NCBI RefSeq assembly: GCF_002573715.1
Contig: NZ_PDHM01000004.1
Coordinates: 203,537 to 267,536 of the forward strand
Source: Paenibacillus sp. EZ-K15
Lineage (GTDB): Bacteria > Bacillota > Bacilli > Paenibacillales > Paenibacillaceae
Direction of reading: 5' to 3'
Length of the DNA: 64,000 bases
Shown: piece by piece, positions 45,079-51,699 of the stretch
Position numbering within the stretch: the first letter of the stretch is position 1
Layout: the number at the start of each line of letters is the position of its first letter
Translations under genes and position numbers: made by a program
The notes under the pieces: model-generated
The model's database searches: none
The model's input: only the letters and a program-made list of their open reading frames with translations
Told to the model about the DNA's origin: nothing

Positions 45079-46374
45079 CTACCCAAACCGCTCTGTCTTG
45101 TACCACTTGGATTCCCTGCCCGTGATTTTATCTACGATCAAGGAGTAGAAGGCCTTAATGGATATGACGAGGAACAGCTGGGCGTAGGTGAAGTACGACA
45201 CGCATGAGAGAATGAAGTTGCGTGTGTGGCTCTGACCGATGTCCGTTGCGAGCGCCAGGTTAATCTGCAGGACGTAAATGTAATACATTAAGGCCCAAGC
45301 AATGATGAGATACATATACACATCGCCTTCAAACCGGAAAGGGGAGACGACGGCCGGGTTAAACAGGGCGATGATCTGATACACGATGTTGGCGACAAAT
45401 ATAATATCCGAGATGATAATGGCAATCATAAACCAGAAGTAACTGGCGGCGTAATACAGCACATGCAGCTTGATGCGCCAGCTTGTCCGGTCAAACAGAT
45501 GATGAAGGTTATCCGTGACGACGCTGTAGTTCCCCTTAGCCCAGCGTTCGCGCTGTTTCATGTAGACCTTCAGATCCTCGGGCTCCTGCTGATAAGCTTC
45601 GGCTTGCGGAGCTAGCGCAATAAGCTGCCCTCTCGTCAGGATCTCGAACGAGATCGCGGTATCTTCCGTGATCGCATGCTCATCCCATCCGCCGATGTCC
45701 TGAATAAGCGCGGTTTTCACGATAAAGTTCGTGCCCGGAATGGTGCCCAGCTTAAATAGCTGCCATAGTCCGGTATGATGTACACGCTGTATGGTCACCA
45801 GCTCCAGATTGATGCAGCGGGACAGAAAATTCTGTCCACGGTTTCGGGCCTTGTTGCGACCGAAGACAGCCCCGTAGCGTTCAGGCTGCTCCATTGCCTT
45901 CTGCGTCAGGAACAACAGCGCGTTTTTCTCAGGTGCGGCATCCGCGTCATAGACACAGATCCATTCGCCTGTTGCCTGCTTGAGCGCATCGTTCAGGGCA
46001 CCCGATTTGCCGCCGGTTCCGGTTCTCTCCAGAATAAGAAAGTCGCGGTCGCGGTAACGTTCATTGGCTTTCAGCGCCCTTAAGCGCTCGGCCGTATGAT
46101 CCTTGCAATTGTCGGCGATGACAATCACCTGCATTTTGTGATGCGGGTAATTCATCTGCAGAATGTGCTCTATTGTTGCCTGGATGACCAATTCCTCGTT
46201 ATGCGCGGGCACCATGACCGACACGGTAGGAAAATCCTCCAGATTGCTCGGATTCACCAGCTTCTGCTGGCTTTGTTTATGAATGAACACGATGGCCCCG
46301 GCCATAATAATGATCGATTCCAGTACGGCAATCCATATACTGATAATGGAGATGACCAGGAAAAAGTCAGTCAC
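45079..46374 (-). CDS. GT2 polysaccharide synthase in a c-di-GMP-type operon
   Basis: The 431-residue membrane glycosyltransferase has a start GTG after GGGGGAA. One N-terminal membrane segment, then GT-A motifs: VSVMVPAHNEE, VYDADAAPE, HAITEDTAIS and QRERWAKGNY (Q-x-x-R-W), then four hydrophobic segments. These are the hallmarks of PgaC/IcaA/BcsA-like processive synthases. It overlaps by 8 bases a 47-residue membrane protein gene that follows a degenerate GGDEF gene. The arrangement recalls YdaK-YdaM of Bacillus subtilis and PgaC-PgaD, so c-di-GMP control of an exopolysaccharide is likely. The polymer is unknown. Confidence 0.9.
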   Translation of the reverse strand: MTDFFLVISIISIWIAVLESIIIMAGAIVFIHKQSQQKLVNPSNLEDFPTVSVMVPAHNEELVIQATIEHILQMNYPHHKMQVIVIADNCKDHTAERLRALKANERYRDRDFLILERTGTGGKSGALNDALKQATGEWICVYDADAAPEKNALLFLTQKAMEQPERYGAVFGRNKARNRGQNFLSRCINLELVTIQRVHHTGLWQLFKLGTIPGTNFIVKTALIQDIGGWDEHAITEDTAISFEILTRGQLIALAPQAEAYQQEPEDLKVYMKQRERWAKGNYSVVTDNLHHLFDRTSWRIKLHVLYYAASYFWFMIAIIISDIIFVANIVYQIIALFNPAVVSPFRFEGDVYMYLIIAWALMYYIYVLQINLALATDIGQSHTRNFILSCVSYFTYAQLFLVISIKAFYSLIVDKITGRESKWYKTERFG

Positions 46375-46510
46375 TGAACTTCCCCCGATCGTATTTTCTT
46401 TTGACCTTCGAACGGAAGCTTAAGGTGGCAATCGTCAGAATAATGATGGCTATGGAGAACACGATGCTGACCCCGATGCACAGAGGGATAAACCAGTTGG
46501 TATACGACAT
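46367..46510 (-). CDS. 47-residue single-pass membrane protein, GT2 partner
   Basis: A short frame starts at ATG 46510 with a strong AAGGAGG 11-12 bases upstream and ends overlapping the GT2 start (GTGACTGA). It encodes a single hydrophobic helix (about residues 6-30: FIPLCIGVSIVFSIAIIILT) followed by a basic tail (FRSKVKRKYDRGK). Position, coupling and topology suggest a small auxiliary subunit of the synthase, functionally comparable to PgaD or IcaD, though sequence kinship is not claimed. Confidence 0.7.
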   Translation of the reverse strand: MSYTNWFIPLCIGVSIVFSIAIIILTIATLSFRSKVKRKYDRGKFSD

Positions 46511-46554
46511 CGGCTGAAAGCCTCCTTTTGATTGATGATGGTAACTTAACTTAG

Positions 46555-47430
46555 TTAAATATATTCCCCGATAAGGTCGGTTTCGGTATTCCGTTCTAAT
46601 GCAGAGATGACGTCATCGATATTTTCGTATCGGCTAAATTGCTCCTTCTGAAATACGAGGCCGCCGGCGCGGACCACAAGCTTGAGGGACATGCCTTTCT
46701 TGTCACGGAAGGGGACGTTCATCATGGCGACTTTGATACGCTCCATAAGGCTTTTGAGATATTCCGGCTTGGTGAGCGGGCACAGAATGATAAAGCGTCC
46801 TTCTCCAATGGAGAATTTATAGTCCTCATAACGAATCTGCTTCTGAATCGTGCTCGACAACTCCATAATTAGCTTGGCAAAACGGTGTGATCCGACAGAC
46901 TCCCTGGTCAGAGGGAGAAAATCGAGCTTAAACATCATGATGCAGAAGCTGTACTGATCCGAATAGCGATTGGCCAGATTGGCTTGTTTCACCAGCGTAT
47001 CTTCGAAAGCATCCTTGCTGCCAAGAGAGGTGTCGATGTCGATATCCGGGTTGGTTTTCCTCAATTGCTCGAGACGCCTTATGAACCTTCGGCTTCGTAC
47101 CAGAGCCAGCTTGATGAAGATAGCAATGGTGGTATTGGCGGGCAGCAGCAGAATCCAGGAGAGTGTGAGTGCATTGACCGGGGCCAGAGTGGACAACCAT
47201 ACGAAATAAGTGACCAAATACACAAACACCGTAACCGTCGAAACGCCTACCGGAAGAAAGAAGCCGATCAATAAGGCGCCCAGTGTACCGACGCTGAACA
47301 GGAATTCCGTGAAAGTAAAACTTTGGTTTACATAGATGTTCCAGAATATGAACAACTGCTGGACCATGGCGAGAGCAATCAGCAGAAAATAACCGAGTTC
47401 GACGCGACGTAAAGGGGTGGACTTTTTCAT
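46555..47430 (-). CDS. Membrane protein with degenerate GGDEF, probable c-di-GMP receptor
   Basis: The 291-residue protein has four hydrophobic segments (about 12-108), then a GGDEF-like domain (about 125-285). The catalytic motif is degenerate (GEGRF, 209-213, for GGDEF), so synthesis of c-di-GMP is not expected. Five residues earlier lies R200-Y-E-D203, which matches the RxxD inhibitory I-site at the canonical spacing. Such proteins, like YdaK in Bacillus subtilis and PelD in Pseudomonas, are c-di-GMP receptors that switch on polysaccharide synthases. It precedes the small membrane protein and GT2 genes in one operon. Confidence 0.85.
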   Translation of the reverse strand: MKKSTPLRRVELGYFLLIALAMVQQLFIFWNIYVNQSFTFTEFLFSVGTLGALLIGFFLPVGVSTVTVFVYLVTYFVWLSTLAPVNALTLSWILLLPANTTIAIFIKLALVRSRRFIRRLEQLRKTNPDIDIDTSLGSKDAFEDTLVKQANLANRYSDQYSFCIMMFKLDFLPLTRESVGSHRFAKLIMELSSTIQKQIRYEDYKFSIGEGRFIILCPLTKPEYLKSLMERIKVAMMNVPFRDKKGMSLKLVVRAGGLVFQKEQFSRYENIDDVISALERNTETDLIGEYI

Positions 47431-47511
47431 GTTTTACCTACTTTCTAATCTCTTAAACCTTTTATCGCAGTAGTTAGGCCATTCCAATGTTATTTAAAAA
47501 TTACCCAAATG

Positions 47512-47527
47512 TCGATAGATTTATCGA
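47512..47527. repeat. Inverted repeat between the GGDEF-like operon and ECF41 gene
   Basis: TCGATA-GATT-TATCGA, perfect six-base arms, lies 82 bases upstream of the degenerate GGDEF gene. It may be an operator for that operon; no other evidence. Confidence 0.3.
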
Positions 47528-47652
47528 ACGTTGACATAATCTACACATTGGATAACGAATTTAATGTCCACTGACCCTTTGAATTCTCCTTTCAACTGAC
47601 CCTTACGGAAATCTTGGCATATGGGGTAGAGTAGACAATAACGTCTTCATGA

Positions 47653-47679
47653 TGTCACAGGTGGTATATCCCGTTTGTC
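47653..47679 (+). promoter_or_regulatory. ECF41-type promoter of the sigma factor gene
   Basis: TGTCACA (47653-47659), 16 bases, then TGTC (47676-47679). This resembles the ECF41 target (TGTCACA with a CGTC-like -10) and is repeated with identical spacing before the neighbouring AhpD-like gene. It suggests autoregulation. Confidence 0.7.
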
Positions 47680-47735
47680 TTATAAGTGGTGTAGCTTTCA
47701 TGCTAGAGAATATACAGAATAAGAAGGTGTGCCTG

Positions 47736-48635
47736 ATGTTATTGGATCAAATCTATACCGAATACAAGCCGATGATGTTCAGCCTGGCCTATCGGATGCT
47801 GGGGAGTGTGGCGGATGCAGAGGACATTGTGCAGGATGTTTTCTCCCAATTCGTGCAGATGGATCGGGGAGAAGTACTGAACGAGAAGGCATATTTGGCC
47901 AAAATGACAACGAACCGCTGCATCAATCTGTTGAAATCGTCCAGACGCCAGCGCGAAACGTATACCGGTCCTTGGCTGCCGGAGCCGATGCCGGACTATG
48001 ACATGCTGACGCGGTCCGATCCTGCGGAACGCCGCGAAACGATTGGTTATGCCTACCTGGTGCTGCTTCAACGGTTAACGCCGCTGGAACGTGCCATTTA
48101 TATCGCCAAGGATACGCTGGGGCTTGAATATCAGGTCATAGCGGAGATGCTTGGAAAGACGGAGATCAGCTGTCGCAAGACCTTCAGCCGAGCCAAGCAG
48201 AAAATGGGACAGGCCACTGAGAGGCCTAAGGGAGAAAACGCCCGGACGGAAACACAGGAACGCTTCGTTGAAGCATTCCTGCGGGCGTCCGATATGGGGA
48301 ATTTTAAGCCGCTGCTGTCATTTCTGAAGGAAGAGGTTACGCTGCTATCGGATGGGGGCGGCAAAGCGAGGGCAGCCATCAATCCGATACTGGGCGTGGA
48401 ACGGGTACGTGCTTTCTTTGAGGGGTTATCTGCCAAAGGCTCGTTTCGGGAAGGCTTTGAGCCTGTCTCCGTAAACGGAGAGCCCGGCTTATTGCTGAAG
48501 CGGGACGGCAGGGTCTCCATGGTGCTGACGGTAGAGTGGGAACCCGACTTATCCCGCATCAGTCAGATATTTCTTGTGGTGAATCCGGATAAATTGCAGC
48601 TGTTTAATCAAAACAGCCCGGGAACAGACCAGTAG
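47736..48635 (+). CDS. ECF41-family sigma factor with SnoaL-like C-terminal domain
   Basis: The 299-residue SigJ-like factor has sigma region 2 (about 1-75; AYRMLGSVADAEDIVQDVF), region 4 (about 105-165; LTPLERAIYIAKDTLGLEYQVIAEMLGKTEISCRK) and a C-terminal SnoaL-like domain (about 180-290) carrying the family's DGGGKARA motif. That domain modulates activity in place of an anti-sigma factor. The ATG at 47736 has AAGAAGGTG 6 bases upstream; longer frames begin upstream of the predicted transcription start. It converges on, and overlaps by 32 bases, its AhpD-like partner. Confidence 0.92.
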   Translation: MLLDQIYTEYKPMMFSLAYRMLGSVADAEDIVQDVFSQFVQMDRGEVLNEKAYLAKMTTNRCINLLKSSRRQRETYTGPWLPEPMPDYDMLTRSDPAERRETIGYAYLVLLQRLTPLERAIYIAKDTLGLEYQVIAEMLGKTEISCRKTFSRAKQKMGQATERPKGENARTETQERFVEAFLRASDMGNFKPLLSFLKEEVTLLSDGGGKARAAINPILGVERVRAFFEGLSAKGSFREGFEPVSVNGEPGLLLKRDGRVSMVLTVEWEPDLSRISQIFLVVNPDKLQLFNQNSPGTDQ

Positions 48636-49050
48636 CGACACCGATCCGGTTCCAGGCATTAATCGTTGTGATCGCCATGACCAGATCGACGAATTGCTTC
48701 TCGTCAAAATGCTTGCGCACGCGTTCGTATATCTCTGTAGGAACACCGGCCTCGGATAGCTTGGTCACGCACTCCGTCAATTCGATGACGGCCCGTTCCT
48801 CGTCTGAATATATCGGGACTTCCCGCCACATCGGCAGCAGGAGGAGGCGATCCACGCTTTCGCCCATGGAGAGCAGATCCTTGGAATGCATATCCACGCA
48901 GTAGGAGCAGCCGTTGATCTGGGATGCCCGGAGCTTAATGATCTCGTACAGCTTGTGTTCAAGTCCGCTTTGTTGGGCCGCTTGCTCCAGGGCAAGCAGC
49001 GTTTTGAAGGCTTCGGGATTGGCCGACCGGTAATTCATTCGCAGTTCCAT
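48604..49050 (-). CDS. AhpD-like carboxymuconolactone decarboxylase-family protein
   Basis: The 148-residue protein has the AhpD core: ASQINGCSYCVDMHSKDLL carries the redox C-x-x-C pair and the proton-relay His. Such proteins act as peroxide-related thiol oxidoreductases. Genes of this kind are the hallmark target of ECF41 sigma factors. The promoter TGTCACA-N16-TGTC upstream on the minus strand matches that of the sigma gene. AAGGGGAA precedes ATG 49050; a longer frame to 49128 starts before the predicted promoter. Confidence 0.9.
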   Translation of the reverse strand: MELRMNYRSANPEAFKTLLALEQAAQQSGLEHKLYEIIKLRASQINGCSYCVDMHSKDLLSMGESVDRLLLLPMWREVPIYSDEERAVIELTECVTKLSEAGVPTEIYERVRKHFDEKQFVDLVMAITTINAWNRIGVATGLFPGCFD

Positions 49051-49094
49051 ATTCAGTTCCCCTTTACGGTATGATGGTTGATGTTCACCCATAT

Positions 49095-49121
49095 GACAGT
49101 TGGCCGTGCAGAATTGTGACA
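49095..49121 (-). promoter_or_regulatory. ECF41-type promoter of the AhpD-like gene
   Basis: Minus strand TGTCACA (49121-49115), a 16-base spacer and TGTC (49098-49095). Identical layout to the promoter at 47653. The expected transcript leader is about 40 bases. Confidence 0.7.
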
Positions 49122-49265
49122 TGTCCAACGGAAAAAAGAAAGAAACCCTTCAAAGGTGGGGAACGAAAGACCGAAAAAGATGGGCGCTTCTTGGCAGAAG
49201 CGCCGTTCCGGGCAGCGTTCATGTTCATCCAGAGGGTTTCTTTGTCGTTTATAACGTTGTATATG

Positions 49266-50912
49266 TTATTTTCCGGCCTTAAGCTGGACGCGCAGGACAT
49301 CGTCTCGCTTATGAGTGGCATACTTCGAAATATACACCTCAAGCTCGGTCTTGTCGAAATTCTCATACACGTCCATATGTTTATTGTTGTCATCGCCGAA
49401 CAGGCTAGTCATGGCTGGCATTCCATAGTTCCGGTCGTTGCCGTCAAGATAATAGGTTTGGTTAACGCCTCCGAACGCCGGATCTGCGCTGGAGGATTCC
49501 ACATAGAGGTTATTCTCCTTCATGTAATAGATCCATGTGATCGGATAACCCGCAATGCTGGTCGTTATGGTCTGATGCTTAGCCGAAATATCGGTCAAGC
49601 GGATCGGACTCTTGTCTCCATCATATGCATCGACGCGATGCTTGGCGATCAGGGACACAGGCTGGTTCGCCAGGGAGGCCGCATTCAGTCTGGTCATTTC
49701 AAATCGCAGCTCCGTTTTATTGTGTTGTCCCTGAACAGACCATATATTTCCGTTCAATAGCGTTCCGCCTATATCCAGTTGGTATTCCATGTAAGGAACC
49801 TGCGTGTATTTTTCTTCATGGGTCAGGATCAGCCGGACTTGGGTTGGCGTAACGATCATTTCATGGATCTTCGTTCCGCCAGGCAGCTGATCAACAGGGA
49901 TATTCAGCGTTTCCTTAAACGTTCCATTATCCATTTGTTTCTTGGACAGGGCCATATTTAAGCTCCAAGTACCCTCTGCGGACTCAAGTGTGCGATCATA
50001 AGCAAGCCGGAAAGCAGTACCTTCTGCAAGCAAATGGTCGGACTCGAATATTTGCTGATTTACAAATTCTCCAGCTGCACCCGGGGTTCCATTAAAGGAA
50101 GGCTCAGTTTCCTTGATAATCTCACTCTTGTCATTGATGGCCTCTACTCGCACCCAGCCTCTACTGCTCATCTCGGGATCCGTATACGTAATGGCCGTTC
50201 GGAGCAGGACATTTCCATCGGATTGATCGAATGACTGCAGGCTCACGCTGTCAATGCCATCTTTCTGAATAGGGAACACTTGTGTATTTTGATCGTTAGG
50301 GTCGTAGTTGATGGACTGTTTTCCATCGCCGGTAAAATGGATATTCTCCATGGCAAACTCAATATCCGCCATTTGGCCGTCAGCGACCCAATCGGTTTCA
50401 AAATACCCCTGGTATACGCCCAGCTCCTTGTTCCATTGATGGAAATAATGTCCCTCGATCGAATTGCCTTCCTTATCTTTAAGTCCTAGATGATCAAAGG
50501 ATACTTGCTCACCAGCCCGTGGTCCAGGATCCAGACTGTAGAGCAGGAACGTCCGGTTCTCATCGATAAACGCCGTGTGCACCGTTAAGGTTATGCCATC
50601 CTTTGTAACGGATTGCTCAATCGTCTGGCCAAGCTCCTGCTCCAATGCGGTCTGGATACCGGCTCTGTAAGATAGAAGATTGGACCAGTCATAGTTCAGA
50701 GCTGCATAGACCGGTGTTGCCATCAAGGCGACGGATATCCCCGTGATGATCATAATACGTTTTCGTTTTCGCTGACGAAGCGGAACCGATTCCCCCCCGG
50801 CCACCTTCATTTCGTTCTGCTGGATACTGCTCCACATCCGATCAAAATCCGGATAAGACACGTTATTCGCCTCTTTCATCTGGTTTTTCAGATTGTTCTC
50901 AAAACGATCCAA
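49266..50912 (-). CDS. DUF4179-type membrane anti-sigma factor
   Basis: The 548-residue protein has a cytoplasmic N-terminus (about 1-50), one membrane segment (about 53-70, IMIITGISVALMATPVYA) and a long extracytoplasmic region; residues about 48-150 match DUF4179, common in proteins paired with ECF sigma factors. Immunoglobulin-like beta domains follow. It starts at TTG after GGGAGAG and overlaps the sigma stop by 14 bases. It probably holds the upstream sigma factor at the membrane until a signal is sensed; the signal is unknown. Confidence 0.8.
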   Translation of the reverse strand: MDRFENNLKNQMKEANNVSYPDFDRMWSSIQQNEMKVAGGESVPLRQRKRKRIMIITGISVALMATPVYAALNYDWSNLLSYRAGIQTALEQELGQTIEQSVTKDGITLTVHTAFIDENRTFLLYSLDPGPRAGEQVSFDHLGLKDKEGNSIEGHYFHQWNKELGVYQGYFETDWVADGQMADIEFAMENIHFTGDGKQSINYDPNDQNTQVFPIQKDGIDSVSLQSFDQSDGNVLLRTAITYTDPEMSSRGWVRVEAINDKSEIIKETEPSFNGTPGAAGEFVNQQIFESDHLLAEGTAFRLAYDRTLESAEGTWSLNMALSKKQMDNGTFKETLNIPVDQLPGGTKIHEMIVTPTQVRLILTHEEKYTQVPYMEYQLDIGGTLLNGNIWSVQGQHNKTELRFEMTRLNAASLANQPVSLIAKHRVDAYDGDKSPIRLTDISAKHQTITTSIAGYPITWIYYMKENNLYVESSSADPAFGGVNQTYYLDGNDRNYGMPAMTSLFGDDNNKHMDVYENFDKTELEVYISKYATHKRDDVLRVQLKAGK

Positions 50913-51432
50913 ATTGGTTCTCTCCCTTCAGCCAAAATCCGTTATGGTGTTCAAGCTTTTTGCGCATGATTTTCAATGCTTTGTGAAGCCTTGATTTAAC
51001 CGTCCCGACTGGAATCTTCAACGTTTCGGCGATTTCTGCCATCGACAGCTCACCGATATAGCGGAGCGTGACAACGGCCATTAGCTTATCCGGAAGCTGC
51101 CGCAGCAATTTCTCCCATTCCGCCGCCGCTGCTTTTTCCAATACGATGGTGTCTACGGATTTAACCGATGCCGTGGTCTGCTCGTGGAGCCACTCGACCT
51201 GGCTTTGCTTGTCGCGCTGGGTCTGATTCCTTCTAAGCAGGTTCAAGCAATGGTTCATCGCGATGCGCATAATCCAGGCGCGTGTATGCTCAACACTTCT
51301 CCAATCCTGACGAAATACGGTGACAAAAACGTCGTGGCAGAGATCTTCCGCATCTTGCGCGTTACGCAGCATGTAGTAACAGGTGCGGTATACATCCTTG
51401 TTATAAGAATCGAACAACTCGCGTTCCGTCAA
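50899..51432 (-). CDS. ECF-type RNA polymerase sigma factor (second)
   Basis: The 177-residue sigma factor has region 2 (about 5-72; YYMLRNAQDAEDLCHDVFVTVFRQDWRSVEHTRAWIMRIAMNHCLNLLRR) and region 4 (about 115-165; LPDKLMAVVTLRYIGELSMAEIAETLKIPVGTVKSRLHKALKIMRKKL). It starts at TTG with AAAGGAG 9 bases upstream. It is coupled to the DUF4179 gene. The 267 bases to the right hold the terminator of the GH3 gene and this gene's promoter, whose motif I could not fix. Confidence 0.92.
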   Translation of the reverse strand: MTERELFDSYNKDVYRTCYYMLRNAQDAEDLCHDVFVTVFRQDWRSVEHTRAWIMRIAMNHCLNLLRRNQTQRDKQSQVEWLHEQTTASVKSVDTIVLEKAAAAEWEKLLRQLPDKLMAVVTLRYIGELSMAEIAETLKIPVGTVKSRLHKALKIMRKKLEHHNGFWLKGENQFGSF

Positions 51433-51564
51433 TCCAAGGCACTCCTTTCTTCGCGTTATGTCTAATAAACAAATGACCCCTAGAAAGGGTTCATCTTTTT
51501 TTTGCTGCCGTAATGCAGCGAAGGTCTGAGTCCGTCTCCGTAACTGTTAATTGATTTCATTCTA

Positions 51565-51613
51565 ACAAAAAAGAACATCTGCCCCACGATATAAAAAGAA
51601 GGGCAGATGTTCT
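51565..51613 (-). terminator. Terminator after GH3 gene
   Basis: The perfect 12-base stem AGAACATCTGCC / GGCAGATGTTCT is followed by TTTTTTGTT in the minus direction. Confidence 0.85.
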
Positions 51614-51699
51614 ATGGATATCTGTAAGTTTAGAGCCGTTGACAGGCTCAATTGGAACCCATCGATTAGGCATATGCTTATAGAGGGTTTCGTTTTGGC

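Noticed and set aside
51440..51520. ECF promoter (GAACC...GTC) upstream of the second ECF sigma factor
   Set aside because: The spacing between the candidate -35 and -10 is too short for a standard ECF promoter, so no promoter was called.
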